64,000 bases of DNA from Alphaproteobacteria bacterium (lineage in GTDB: Bacteria; Pseudomonadota; Alphaproteobacteria; Reyranellales; Reyranellaceae). This document shows positions 8,181 to 17,166 of this stretch, piece after piece. Every line of letters starts with the position of its first letter. Position 1 is the stretch's first letter. The DNA lies in assembly GCA_017308235.1 (NCBI GenBank), contig JAFKFL010000027.1, positions 186,001-250,000 on the forward strand, in the 5' to 3' direction. Made by a program: the position numbers and the translations under genes. Under the pieces are notes generated by a model that made no database searches, was not told the DNA's origin, and worked only from the letters and a program-made list of their open reading frames with translations.

Positions 8181-9737
8181 ATGAGCGAGTCGCTGACACG
8201 GCAAATGAAGATCACCAAGCAGGCGGTACGTGGCAAGGGGGCCGTCGTTACCCAGAACTGCCGCGCAGCCGAGGTCGGCGCCGACATCCTACGCAAAGGT
8301 GGCAACGCGATCGATGCGGCAGTCGCCACCGGCATGGCGATCGGTGCCATCGAGCCCTGGATGAGCGGCATTGGCGGCGTCGGCTTCATGACCATCTGGA
8401 GTGCCAAGGAAAAGCGGGCTTGGACGATCGACTATGGCCCCATATCGGCCGGCAAACTCGATCCGACGGCCTACAAGATCGTCGGCCCCGGTCCGGCCAA
8501 TCCTTTCGCCTGGCCGGACATCCTCGAGCAGCGCAATGAGGTCGGCTACCACTCGATCGCAGTGCCCGGCATGGTCGCCGGCCTCGGTAAAGCCCTTGAG
8601 CGTTTCGGCACGATCAAATGGAAGGACGCACTCGCCCCCGGTGCTGCGCTCGCCGAGCGCGGCATGGAACTCGACTGGTACATGCAGGTGATGATCGCCA
8701 ACGGCGCGCAGCATCTCGCCAAGTTCCCGGCCTCCCGGGCGAGCTACCTGTGCGACGACGGCCGCGTGCCGACCAACGACTGGCAGGGCACCGTCCGCTA
8801 CCTCAAGCTCGGCAAGCTCGGCCAGACGATGCGGCGGCTGGCCGACGGCGGTCCCCGCGAGTTCTACGAGGGCGCGCTCGCGCGAGACATCGCCGCCGAC
8901 CTGCAGGCAGGCGGCTCGGCGATCTCCTATGACGATCTCAAGGCCTACGAAGCGCGAATCGTCGACCCACTCTCCTTCGAGCATCATGGGGTGACGATCA
9001 ACGTGGCGGGCGGCCTCACGGCGGGACCAACCTTACGTCGCACGCTCGAGCTGCTGGGCGGTCGCACCAAAGGCAAGGGCGCACCCGACGCCGCGTTTTT
9101 CACCGCCGTGGCCGAGGCCATGCACCAGGCCTACGAGGAGCGGCTGAAAACACTGGGCGAAAAGCCGACCAATACCTGCACCACGCATTTCTGCGCCGCC
9201 GACAGCGAAGGCAACATGGTGGCGCTCACGCAGACCCTGATGTCGCTGTTCGGCTCGGGCGTAATGTTGCCCAAGACAGGCATCACCATGAACAACGGCA
9301 TGCTTTGGTTCGATCCCGAACCCAATCGGCCGAATTCGATCGCTCCGGGCAAGCGGCCCCTCTGCAACATCTGCCCCGTGGTGGTTATCAGGGACGGCCA
9401 GCCTTGGTTCTGTATCGGCGCCTCCGGCGGACGGCGCATCGTGCCGGCCGTGACGCAGCTTTCGACGATGCTGATCGACCGTGGGCTCGATGTCGAAACA
9501 GCCTTCCACCAGCCGCGCATCGACGTGTCGGGCGTCGGGCCAATTCGGGTCAATCGTGATATGCCCGACGCCGTCAAGAAAGCGATCGCGGCCAAGCTCC
9601 CGATCGTGGAGGTGGCCAACCAGATCTCCCCGCTCGGCTTCGCCAATCCGTCGTGCATCGTCCGCGATCCAAAAACGGGCGAACTGACCGGCATGAACGA
9701 GGTCATGTCGCCTTGGGCAGGCGGCGCAGCGATTTAA
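8181..9737 (+). CDS. Gamma-glutamyltransferase family protein
   Basis: 518 residues from ATG 8181, which has AGGA five bases upstream; the frame also opens at TTG 8127. The N-terminal block AAEVGADILRKGGNAIDAAVAT and IEPWMSGIGGVGFM are typical of the Ntn-hydrolase GGT family. The autoprocessing nucleophile is expected at Thr335 in CTTHFCAADSEGNMVALTQT, so the precursor should self-cleave into large and small subunits. IGASGGRRIVPAVTQ near the C-terminus also fits. No signal peptide is seen, so this is probably a cytoplasmic member, and glutathione may not be its true substrate. It is packed against a serine hydrolase and an MFS exporter (4- and 1-base gaps), suggesting one operon. Confidence 0.88.
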   Translation: MSESLTRQMKITKQAVRGKGAVVTQNCRAAEVGADILRKGGNAIDAAVATGMAIGAIEPWMSGIGGVGFMTIWSAKEKRAWTIDYGPISAGKLDPTAYKIVGPGPANPFAWPDILEQRNEVGYHSIAVPGMVAGLGKALERFGTIKWKDALAPGAALAERGMELDWYMQVMIANGAQHLAKFPASRASYLCDDGRVPTNDWQGTVRYLKLGKLGQTMRRLADGGPREFYEGALARDIAADLQAGGSAISYDDLKAYEARIVDPLSFEHHGVTINVAGGLTAGPTLRRTLELLGGRTKGKGAPDAAFFTAVAEAMHQAYEERLKTLGEKPTNTCTTHFCAADSEGNMVALTQTLMSLFGSGVMLPKTGITMNNGMLWFDPEPNRPNSIAPGKRPLCNICPVVVIRDGQPWFCIGASGGRRIVPAVTQLSTMLIDRGLDVETAFHQPRIDVSGVGPIRVNRDMPDAVKKAIAAKLPIVEVANQISPLGFANPSCIVRDPKTGELTGMNEVMSPWAGGAAI

Positions 9738-9741
9738 GCCC

Positions 9742-10815
9742 ATGATATCTCGCCGCCTCCTCCTGACAGGCGGTGCAGCTGCGCTCCTGCCGAGGCAAGC
9801 GCGGGCACAAGAACCATTAGTAAATCTGCTGCGACCGTTAATGGCGGAGCATCACGTCCCTGGCGCGAGTGCGGCTCTGATCGGGAACGGCAAGATCGCT
9901 GACCACGCGGTCCTCGGCGTCGGTCCCAGAACGCTGTTTCAGGCCGCCTCCATCAGCAAGGTCGTCGCGGGCCAGGTGATCCTGCACCTGGTGGACCACG
10001 GGGAGATCGGCCTCGACCGGCCAGTAAACGACATGCTGCGTTCGTGGCAACTGCCAGGCCCTCAGGCACAGGCAGTGACGCCGCGCTTGTTGCTAAGCCA
10101 CCGGGCCGGAACCAGCGTGCCGGGATTTTCCGGCTACCTGCGTGGTACGCCTTTGCCCGACTTGCGCGAAATCCTGAGTGGATCGCCGCCCGCAAACACG
10201 CCGCCGGTGCGAGTCGAACATGAGCCAGGCCATGCGTACCTGTATTCTGGCGGTGGAACGATGGTGCTCCAGCAGCTCGCTCTGGACGTCACAGGCCATA
10301 GTTTCGAAGATCTCGCTGCTGATCTCATCTTCGCGCCGGCCGGCATGGTTCGCAGCTCGTTCAAACAACCTCTGCCGCCCACCGAACAAGACGCAACCAC
10401 AGCGCACGATCTCGACGGCCGGCCCCTGCCTGGTGGAGGGCGTGTTTACCCAGAACTCGCAGCGGCAGGCCTTTGGTCGACGGCGATTGACCTCGCCCAC
10501 CTTGCTCTTGCCATATCCGAGAGCTGGCGCGACGGCGGATTGCTGAGCCGATCACTGGCGCGGATGATGGCGCAGCCTGTCGGGCGTGGCCCAACCGGTC
10601 TCGGCATCTTTGTGCACGCACAGAACAGCCGACCGCCCCTGCTTTATCACTATGGTGTGAACGCCGGCTTCCGTTCAGTGCTGACATTTGTCGCCGACGG
10701 CAGCTTCGGTCTGGCATTGATGACCAACAGCGAAGGCGGGCGGCCGCTCATTCCGGCCTTCGGCGGCGCCGTATTTGCATCCAACGGACAAGGATCGTTT
10801 CCCCCCATCGACTAA
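9742..10815 (+). CDS. Exported serine hydrolase, class C beta-lactamase/PBP-like
   Basis: 357 residues with an RR-containing hydrophobic leader ending in ARA (about residue 22). The SxxK catalytic pair is Ser70-Ile-Ser-Lys73 within AASISKVVAGQV, the Tyr motif is YSG at about 168, and HYG at 303 takes the KTG-like place. This is the esterase/transpeptidase-like DUF/PF00144 group. Activity could be on peptides, esters or cell-wall fragments; resistance to beta-lactams is not implied. It starts four bases after the GGT-family stop and ends one base before the MFS ATG. Confidence 0.87.
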   Translation: MISRRLLLTGGAAALLPRQARAQEPLVNLLRPLMAEHHVPGASAALIGNGKIADHAVLGVGPRTLFQAASISKVVAGQVILHLVDHGEIGLDRPVNDMLRSWQLPGPQAQAVTPRLLLSHRAGTSVPGFSGYLRGTPLPDLREILSGSPPANTPPVRVEHEPGHAYLYSGGGTMVLQQLALDVTGHSFEDLAADLIFAPAGMVRSSFKQPLPPTEQDATTAHDLDGRPLPGGGRVYPELAAAGLWSTAIDLAHLALAISESWRDGGLLSRSLARMMAQPVGRGPTGLGIFVHAQNSRPPLLYHYGVNAGFRSVLTFVADGSFGLALMTNSEGGRPLIPAFGGAVFASNGQGSFPPID

Positions 10816-10816
10816 C

Positions 10817-12247
10817 ATGACGACGACTGCGACTGCTCCCCCTCCGCCGACCGACACCACCAAGCGCCTGCTGCCGTGGTTGGTCGCCGTGGCGTTCTTC
10901 ATGCAGTCGCTCGACACAACGATCTTGAATACGGCGGTGCCGGCGATTGCCGAGGCCATGGCCGTGACGCCGCTCGACATGAAGTCGGTGCTGGCAAGCT
11001 ACACGCTGAGCCTCGCGGTCTTCATCCCGATCAGCGGCTGGATGGCGGATCGCTTCGGCACGCGACGGGTCTTCGCTTCCGCCATCGGCCTGTTCTCGCT
11101 GGGGTCGCTGCTGTGCGGCTTGTCCGTCAACATCAACATGCTCGTCGCCTGCCGGGTCCTGCAGGGCATGGGCGGTGCGATGATGGTACCGGTGGGCCGC
11201 ATGACCATGGTGCGGACTTTCCCCAAATCCGAGCTGATCCGCGCCATGAGCTTCGTGTCGATCCCAAGCCTGATCGGCCCGATGGTCGGGCCGATCGCGG
11301 GTGGGCTTATCGTTCACTATGCCCATTGGAGCGTGGTGTTCTTCGTGAACATCCCGGTTGGTCTCGCCGGACTCTATCTCGTTTATCGCTTCCTGCCGGA
11401 CTATCGCGAGGCCAAGACGCACCCACTCGACATCGTCGGCCTGATCTTGTTCGGATCCGGTATCGCCCTGCTCTCCTATGTGCTCGAGGTGTTCGGCGAA
11501 AACAGCCTGGGAGATATTGAGATCGCCGGCCTGCTTGGCCTTGCCGCCGTGTTGCTGGCTGGCTACGGCATCAAGGCGACACACACACAGTTTCCCCTAC
11601 TCCAGCTCGGACTGTTTCGCCTGCGTACCTTCCGTGCGGCCGTCGGCGGCAGTTTCTTCAGCCGGCTCGGGCTCGGCGGCATTCCCTTCCTCTTTCCGCT
11701 GCTTTACCAGGTGGGCCTCGGCTATTCGCCGATCGAATCGGGGCTTCTGGTGATGCCGCAGGCGATGGCCGCCATGGGCCTCAAGGTGGTCGTGGCCAGG
11801 ATCCTCGGCTGGCTCGGTTATCGTAACGTGCTGGTCGGCAACACGCTTATCGTCGGCGTACTCATCATGCTGTTCGCGACCATCGACGTCGGCACACCGG
11901 CCTGGCTCATCGCGCTGCAAGCCTTCATCCTGGGTTTCTTCACGTCGACCCAGTACACAAGCATGAACACGCTGGTCTACGCCGATGTCAGCGCCCGGCA
12001 AACGAGTGCGGCCAGCACCATCGCCAGCACTGGTCAGCAAATGTCGATCAGCTTTGGCGTTGCTTCGGCCTCGCTGATCGCCGCCATGTTCGTACCGGAA
12101 AGCCTTCGTTCAGATCCGACAGCGTTGATCCACGGCGTGCACAAGGCCTTCATCGTGCTCGGGGTCATGACCATGGCGTCATCGGTCGTCTTCATGCAAC
12201 TCCGCAAGCACGACGGCGGCGCGATCAGCGGCAGGAAGCTGAGCTAA
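10817..12247 (+). CDS. DHA2-type (EmrB/QacA) MFS transporter
   Basis: 476 residues. I chose ATG 10817, one base after the preceding stop; the open frame extends 14 codons into that gene. After a Thr/Pro-rich N-terminus the first helix ends SLDTTILNTAVPAIAEAM (EmrB motif D1). GWMADRFGTRRVF is motif A and MIGP-like LIGPMVGPIAGGLIV is motif C of drug:H+ antiporters. About 14 membrane spans are seen. As the third gene of the GGT/serine hydrolase operon it may export a product of those enzymes, but the substrate is unknown. Confidence 0.88.
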   Translation: MTTTATAPPPPTDTTKRLLPWLVAVAFFMQSLDTTILNTAVPAIAEAMAVTPLDMKSVLASYTLSLAVFIPISGWMADRFGTRRVFASAIGLFSLGSLLCGLSVNINMLVACRVLQGMGGAMMVPVGRMTMVRTFPKSELIRAMSFVSIPSLIGPMVGPIAGGLIVHYAHWSVVFFVNIPVGLAGLYLVYRFLPDYREAKTHPLDIVGLILFGSGIALLSYVLEVFGENSLGDIEIAGLLGLAAVLLAGYGIKATHTQFPLLQLGLFRLRTFRAAVGGSFFSRLGLGGIPFLFPLLYQVGLGYSPIESGLLVMPQAMAAMGLKVVVARILGWLGYRNVLVGNTLIVGVLIMLFATIDVGTPAWLIALQAFILGFFTSTQYTSMNTLVYADVSARQTSAASTIASTGQQMSISFGVASASLIAAMFVPESLRSDPTALIHGVHKAFIVLGVMTMASSVVFMQLRKHDGGAISGRKLS

Positions 12248-12254
12248 CGATCAA

Positions 12255-12950
12255 CTATGACAGCAAGCTTGCGCCGACATTGATTGAGAGCGCGAGAATG
12301 GCCGTGTTGAATACGAACGCCACAACGCCGTGGATCAAACTCACCCGCCGCATGGCGCGGGAGACGGTGCTGACGTCGCCGGTCTGCGCCGCGCAACCGA
12401 TCACGAAAGCGTAGTAGAGGAAGTCATGATAATCCGGCGGCCGGTCGCCGGGGAATTTCAGCCCCTTGGATATGTCGGACTCACTTGGGCGATAGTAAGT
12501 GTTCGCATAGTGCAAGGCGAACACCGTATGGGTGAAGGTCCAGGAAAGCACGACAGTCGCGATGGTCACGAACACGCTGGCCCAAGGCGCGGTGTGCATA
12601 GACTTGATGATCGCAAGTTCTGCGAAGATCGCCGCAAAGCTCGCAGCGGCGCTCCCCACCACGATCATGACAATGACCCAGTCGCTCTCGTCGTAGAGCG
12701 CGGCGCTCCGATGGCAGGTTTCAACCGTCGACCGGGCGATCATCACAAACGCGACGGCGAGATAGAGTGCGGCCGTCAGATCCCACGCCATCAAGAGCCG
12801 CGTCACTGGCCTCAGCGACCCCGGCAACAAGGTAAAAAGGAGTACGCCCGCGATCACAGAAGCCAGTAACCGGCGTCGAGCGATGAAAACGCGACCTAGG
12901 CGCGATCGAGGAAGACCGTGTTTCATATAGTTTCTGTAAAGGACTGACAT
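12255..12950 (-). CDS. DUF1345 membrane protein
   Basis: 231 residues with about five membrane helices. Family-typical blocks are WDLTAALYLAVAFVMI, LSWTFTHTVFALHYANTYY, PPDYHDFLYYAFVIGCAAQ and a C-terminal VVAFVFNTAILALSINVGA. The function of DUF1345 is unknown. No clear ribosome site precedes ATG 12950; ATG 12926 is possible. It is convergent with the MFS gene (seven-base gap) and divergent from pyrE. Confidence 0.85.
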   Translation of the reverse strand: MSVLYRNYMKHGLPRSRLGRVFIARRRLLASVIAGVLLFTLLPGSLRPVTRLLMAWDLTAALYLAVAFVMIARSTVETCHRSAALYDESDWVIVMIVVGSAAASFAAIFAELAIIKSMHTAPWASVFVTIATVVLSWTFTHTVFALHYANTYYRPSESDISKGLKFPGDRPPDYHDFLYYAFVIGCAAQTGDVSTVSRAMRRVSLIHGVVAFVFNTAILALSINVGASLLS

Positions 12951-12992
12951 AAGAGGCCAGCATAGGGACTCACGGATTCAGTCTCGCTGCCC

Positions 12993-13021
12993 TTGCCGGT
13001 CCTGTGGATGAACGCTAAACA
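12993..13021 (+). promoter_or_regulatory. Candidate sigma-70 promoter of pyrE
   Basis: TTGCCG (12993-12998), a 17-base spacer, then TAAACA (13016-13021), about 43 bases before the pyrE ATG. Hexamers are imperfect, but spacing and position are right. Confidence 0.35.
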
Positions 13022-13063
13022 CACGGCCGTCAATTTGTCGCAAGCGGCGGGGGGAATAGCAGC

Positions 13064-13849
13064 ATGGCGACGAAAAAAAAGACCTCGGCGGCCGCATCGG
13101 CGGCGGGTCATTCGAGCGCCAAGACCTTGAATGGAAAGGCGAATTCGACACGCGCCACAGGTACGGCGGAGGCCAGGGAAACGGCCCGCCTGCTGCTGGA
13201 AATTGAAGCCATCCATTGCCGGCCGGAAAATCCGTACATCTTTACCTCTGGTCGGGCGAGCCCAGTCTATATCGACTGCCGCAAGCTCATCTCCTACCCC
13301 GAAGCCCGGGCCAAGATCATGGGTTACGCCCTGAAGGCCATCGATCGGGACATCGGTTGGAACAAGATCGACGTCGTGGCTGGAGGCGAGACGGCGGGCA
13401 TCCCGTTCGCCGCGTTCCTGGCGGCGCTGGCCAAGAAACCCATGATCTACGTGCGCAAGCAACCCAAGGGGTTTGGGCGCATGGCGCAGATCGAAGGTGA
13501 TCTGAAGCCCGGCAAACGGGTCCTGTTGGTCGAGGATCTGGCGACGGACGGCGGCAGCAAGCTCGTCTTCATCGATGCCCTCAAGAAAGCTGACGCTAAG
13601 GTCACCGACTGCTTCGTGATCTTCCACTATGGGATCTTTCCGCAGAGCATCGAGACGCTGGCCGTGGCCGGCGTCAAGCTGCACGCATTGGCGACCTGGT
13701 GGGACGCCCTGGAAGCGGCCCAGAAGCACAGGTACTTCGACGACAAGGGCTTGGCCGAGACCCGCGCCTTCCTCGAAGCGCCAGAGCAATGGTCGGCCAA
13801 TCATGGCGGTCGTCCGCCATCGCTGCGTCCAACCGGCCTCGGCCGCTAA
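13064..13849 (+). CDS. pyrE: Orotate phosphoribosyltransferase with N-terminal extension
   Basis: Converts orotate and PRPP to orotidine 5'-monophosphate in pyrimidine synthesis. 261 residues, longer than the usual 210-230. The PRPP-binding loop VLLVEDLATDGGS lies at 153-165. FTSGRASPVYIDCRKLISYP near 60-79 and VRKQPKGFGRMAQIEG near 130-144 are OPRT-typical. The first 36 residues are Lys/Ala/Ser/Thr-rich, low complexity and probably disordered. Because the conserved part starts near residue 37 (ARETARLLLEI), a later start is conceivable, but ATG 13064 has a G-rich stretch upstream and no better start is visible. Confidence 0.9.
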   Translation: MATKKKTSAAASAAGHSSAKTLNGKANSTRATGTAEARETARLLLEIEAIHCRPENPYIFTSGRASPVYIDCRKLISYPEARAKIMGYALKAIDRDIGWNKIDVVAGGETAGIPFAAFLAALAKKPMIYVRKQPKGFGRMAQIEGDLKPGKRVLLVEDLATDGGSKLVFIDALKKADAKVTDCFVIFHYGIFPQSIETLAVAGVKLHALATWWDALEAAQKHRYFDDKGLAETRAFLEAPEQWSANHGGRPPSLRPTGLGR

Positions 13850-13866
13850 CAACAGCCAAACGCTAC

Positions 13867-13893
13867 AGCTCAAGCATGACGCATGCTTGAGCT
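13867..13893. repeat. Perfect 12-bp inverted repeat between pyrE and a peptide-binding protein gene
   Basis: AGCTCAAGCATG (13867-13878), loop ACG, CATGCTTGAGCT (13882-13893). The stem is perfect, with a three-base loop, 17 bases after the pyrE stop. No T-run follows on either strand, so it is not a standard intrinsic terminator. It could block 3' exonucleases or slow polymerase. Confidence 0.85.
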
Positions 13894-13897
13894 TGCG

Positions 13898-13922
13898 CGG
13901 CGCCAATGTCAGCTTGGCGCCG
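13898..13922. repeat. Second hairpin, abutting the start codon of the binding protein gene
   Basis: CGGCGCCAA (13898-13906), loop TGTCAGC, TTGGCGCCG (13914-13922), a perfect 9-bp GC-rich stem whose last base touches ATG 13923. In mRNA it would occupy the ribosome-binding region, and no Shine-Dalgarno sequence is visible outside it. Translational control is possible but unproven. Confidence 0.8.
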
Positions 13923-15578
13923 ATGTTCGGCCGTCGCGCCCTTATGGGCTTCACGCTCTCCTCTTTTGCCGCCTTGCCGGCGCGCGCGGCAGCCAAGGAC
14001 GAGCTCGTCATCGGCACCACGCAGGCGCCGGGAACGATGAACCCGCTCATCAGCCAAATGCTTGCTACGAGCCTGATCCAGAACATGAGACTCCGGCCGT
14101 TCACGGCCTATGACCCGGATTGGAAACTCGTCGGCCTTGCCTGCACGCGACTCCCCAACCTCAAGGAGGGCACAGCCCGCCTTGTCGACCTGCCCGACGG
14201 TAAGCAGGGCATGGAAGTCGACATTGAAATCAGGCCGCTGAAATGGGGCGACGGCACACCGGTTACGGCCAAGGACGTGGATTTCACCCTGACAGTCGGC
14301 AAACATCCACAGTCGGGGGTCGCTTCGTCCGAGGCCTATCGTCGGATCCTGAAGCTCGAAATCAAGGATGATCGTCATTTCACAGCGACCATCGATCGGG
14401 TGACGTTCGACTACGACGACTTCAGCCTCACGATCATCCCCGCCCATATCGAAAAACCGATCTTCGACGCCAATCCAGCCGAATACCGCAACAAGACCGC
14501 CTACGACACGGACGCAACGAACCCTGGCCTCGGCTTCGGCCCTTACCGCATTTCCGAGCTGGTGCCGGGCAGCCGGATCGCCCTCGAACCGAACGTCCAC
14601 TGGGAAGGCGAAGCGGTCCATTTCAAGAGAATCGTGCTCAAGTTCATCGAGAACAGCTCGGCGCTCGAGGCTAACTTGCTATCAGGCAATGTGGACTACG
14701 TTCCGGGTGAGCTGGGCCTCGCCCTCGATCAGGTGCTGGCACTCGAGAAGCGCTACAAAGACAGATACGATTTCATTTACAAGCCTGGCCTCGTCTACGA
14801 GCACATCGACGTCAATCTCGACAATCCATTGCTCAAGGATCGGCGCGTGCGGCAAGCGATCCTGATGGCGATCAATCGCCAGGCCATCTCTGACAAGCTG
14901 TTCGAGGGCAAGCAACCGGTTGCCGACAGCGATATCAGTCCCCTCGATCCCATGCACAGCGCCGCGACCCGTCATTACACCTTCGATCTCGCAGCCGCGC
15001 GCAAGGCCTTCGACGAGGCGGGCTTCACCGCCACCGCGAATGGCGTGCGTGCCGACGCGAATGGCCAGCGCTTCTCGATCGAACTCGTCACCACCGCCGG
15101 CAATCGCGTGCGCGAACAGGTGGCGCAAGTGATCCAGAGCCAGCTTCGCCAGGCCGGCATCGAGCTTCGCATCAAGGCCCTGCCGCCCCGTATCTTTTCC
15201 GATGTGATGACCCATCGGCGATTCACCGGCCTTGCCATGTATGCCTGGGTCGAGCGCGTGCAGGGGGTACCACGAACCACTCTGCATTCCGATGAGATCC
15301 CCAGCGAGAAGAACGGCTGGAGCGGACAGAACTACCCGGGCTATTCCAATCCCGAGATGGACAAGGCATTGGATGCTGTCGAACGCGAGCTCGATCCCGA
15401 CAAGCGGCGCGCCCTGTTCGCGGAGATCCAGCGCCTCTATGCCGAGGATCTGCCGGTCCTGCCGCTCTATTTCCGCGTCGACCCTTTCGCGATCCCCAGG
15501 CAACTCAAAGGCGTCCGGCCAACCGGCCAACTCAACAGCTCGACCCTGTGGGTCGAGCAATGGCGCTGGGAGGGCTAG
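13923..15578 (+). CDS. Peptide/nickel-type ABC transporter substrate-binding protein (SBP_bac_5)
   Basis: 551 residues from ATG 13923, giving a leader MFGRRALMGFTLSSFAALPARA with twin Arg. In-frame TTG codons upstream are alternatives, and the frame is open to 13629 through pyrE. Family features are GTTQAPGTMNPLISQML at the mature start, IRPLKWGDGTPVTAKDVDFTL, NPGLGFGPYRISELVPG, IDVNLDNPLLKDRRVRQAILMAINRQ and a C-terminal LPLYFRVDPFAIP. These are periplasmic peptide binders of the DppA/OppA fold. It is followed by a GNAT gene and two permease genes but no ATPase genes, so ATPases must come from elsewhere, for example the operon at 21-27 kb. Confidence 0.88.
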   Translation: MFGRRALMGFTLSSFAALPARAAAKDELVIGTTQAPGTMNPLISQMLATSLIQNMRLRPFTAYDPDWKLVGLACTRLPNLKEGTARLVDLPDGKQGMEVDIEIRPLKWGDGTPVTAKDVDFTLTVGKHPQSGVASSEAYRRILKLEIKDDRHFTATIDRVTFDYDDFSLTIIPAHIEKPIFDANPAEYRNKTAYDTDATNPGLGFGPYRISELVPGSRIALEPNVHWEGEAVHFKRIVLKFIENSSALEANLLSGNVDYVPGELGLALDQVLALEKRYKDRYDFIYKPGLVYEHIDVNLDNPLLKDRRVRQAILMAINRQAISDKLFEGKQPVADSDISPLDPMHSAATRHYTFDLAAARKAFDEAGFTATANGVRADANGQRFSIELVTTAGNRVREQVAQVIQSQLRQAGIELRIKALPPRIFSDVMTHRRFTGLAMYAWVERVQGVPRTTLHSDEIPSEKNGWSGQNYPGYSNPEMDKALDAVERELDPDKRRALFAEIQRLYAEDLPVLPLYFRVDPFAIPRQLKGVRPTGQLNSSTLWVEQWRWEG

Positions 15579-16157
15579 ATGGCGCTGGACAAGGCGGTCC
15601 TCGAAGGTCGTTTCGTACGGCTTGAGCCGCTGGAAGAGCACCATCGCGAGCTGGTGCGGCCGGCCGCACAGCATCCCGAGATTTTCGAGATCACGACCTC
15701 GGCGCTGGGAGCGCTGTTCGATCCCTATATCGACAACGCCCTCAGGCGAACGGCATCCGGCAACGAACTCGCATTCGTTGTGCTCCACAAGACGCATGGT
15801 CGGCCGGTCGGCATGACGCGCTACCTGAATATCGAGGAAGGACACAAGCGGCTCGAAATCGGCTCGACCTGGTACGAACCCTCGGTGTGGGCAGGCGTGG
15901 TAAATCCCGAATGCAAGCTCCTACTGTTGCAACATGCATTTGAGCAACTGAAGCTCAACCGGGTCGAATTCAAGACCGACCTGCGTAACGCCCGCAGCCA
16001 GGCGGCAATTCGCAAGCTCGGCGCCAAACAGGAAGGCATCCTGCGCAAGCACATGGTCGTAGCGGACGGCTACGTGCGCGACTCGGTGCTGTTCTCGATC
16101 GTCAGCGACGAATGGCCGGCCGCAAAGGCGGGTCTCGAGCGGCGGCTTGCACGATGA
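15579..16157 (+). CDS. GNAT-family N-acetyltransferase (RimJ/RimL-like)
   Basis: 192 residues. The N-terminus LEGRFVRLEPLEEHHRELV and the core GMTRYLNIEEGHKRLEIGSTWY...KLLLLQHAFEQLKLNRVEFKTDLRNARSQAAIRKLGAKQEG fit the RimJ/RimL branch that uses acetyl-CoA. The ATG starts directly after the stop of the binding-protein gene, so it is coupled to a transport operon. A modification step on an imported peptide or amino acid can be imagined, but the acceptor is unknown. Confidence 0.88.
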   Translation: MALDKAVLEGRFVRLEPLEEHHRELVRPAAQHPEIFEITTSALGALFDPYIDNALRRTASGNELAFVVLHKTHGRPVGMTRYLNIEEGHKRLEIGSTWYEPSVWAGVVNPECKLLLLQHAFEQLKLNRVEFKTDLRNARSQAAIRKLGAKQEGILRKHMVVADGYVRDSVLFSIVSDEWPAAKAGLERRLAR

Positions 16158-16185
16158 TCAAGGCTGCGACGCGCACTCCCTTGCC

Positions 16186-17166
16186 ATGAGCCGCTATCTT
16201 GCGTCCCGCGCGGTCGAGATCGCCATCACGCTGGTGATCATGAGCTTCGTGGTCTACCTGCTGATCGGGTTGATGCCGGGTGATCCCATCGATCTCATGA
16301 TCGCCGGAGATCCCAAGATGACCAGCGCCGACGCCGCTCGGCTGCGCGCGGTCTACGGCATCGACAAGCCCCTCCTCGAGCGTTACTTCGCCTGGGCGCA
16401 CCAGGCGCTGATTGGCAACTTTGGCTATTCTCGCTCCTTCAACCAGCCGGTCCTCGCTGTTCTGGCGCCGCGGCTGCTGAACACGGTCGTGCTCGCGGGC
16501 ATCGCCTTCCTACTCTCGATCGCGATCGCCCTGCCGCTTGGCATCTGGGCCGCTCACCGACCGCGCAGCCGCGCCGACAATCTGATCAACCTCTTTTGCT
16601 TCGCCGGCATTTCCACGCCGCCCTTCTGGCTCGCATTGCTGCTGATCGCCCTGTTTGCCGTGGCGTTGGGTTGGCTTCCCGCTGGCGGCATAGCCGAGCT
16701 GCGAGCCGGATCGGATTTTATGACAGCGCTTGGCCAGACGGTGCGCTTCGCCGTCCTGCCTGTGCTCACTCTCACTTTGGTACAGCTCGGGATCTACACG
16801 CGCTTCATGCGCGGCGCGATGATCGAGGCGCTGCGCCAGGACTATGTGCGCACCGCGCGGGCCAAAGGCGCATCAGAGCGGCGTGTGCTCCTCGGTCATG
16901 CTTTCGTCAATGCACTCGCGCCGGTACTCACTGTGCTGGCTCTTTCCTTCGGCAGCCTCTTCTCCGGTGCACTGATCACCGAAACCATGTTCGCCTGGCC
17001 TGGCATGGGTAAGACGATCTACCAGGCCATCCTCGATAACGACTACAACCTCGCCCTTGTCGGCCTCCTGATCGCGACCTTCGCCACCATCGCCGGCAAC
17101 CTGCTGGCGGATCTGGCGCTGGTCTGGATCGATCCGCGCGTTTCGCTCTCGGCCCGCGAGCGATGA
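16186..17166 (+). CDS. Peptide ABC transporter permease (DppB-like)
   Basis: 326 residues from ATG 16186; a TTG at 16147 would overlap the GNAT gene. It opens RYLASRAVEIAITLVIMSFVVYLLIGLMPGDPIDLMIAGDP, the DppB N-terminus, and carries the EAA-loop region DYVRTARAKGASERRVLLGHAFVNALAPVL and FAWPGMGKTIYQAILDNDY near the C-terminus. About six membrane helices. The stop overlaps the next permease start (ATGA). Confidence 0.9.
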   Translation: MSRYLASRAVEIAITLVIMSFVVYLLIGLMPGDPIDLMIAGDPKMTSADAARLRAVYGIDKPLLERYFAWAHQALIGNFGYSRSFNQPVLAVLAPRLLNTVVLAGIAFLLSIAIALPLGIWAAHRPRSRADNLINLFCFAGISTPPFWLALLLIALFAVALGWLPAGGIAELRAGSDFMTALGQTVRFAVLPVLTLTLVQLGIYTRFMRGAMIEALRQDYVRTARAKGASERRVLLGHAFVNALAPVLTVLALSFGSLFSGALITETMFAWPGMGKTIYQAILDNDYNLALVGLLIATFATIAGNLLADLALVWIDPRVSLSARER

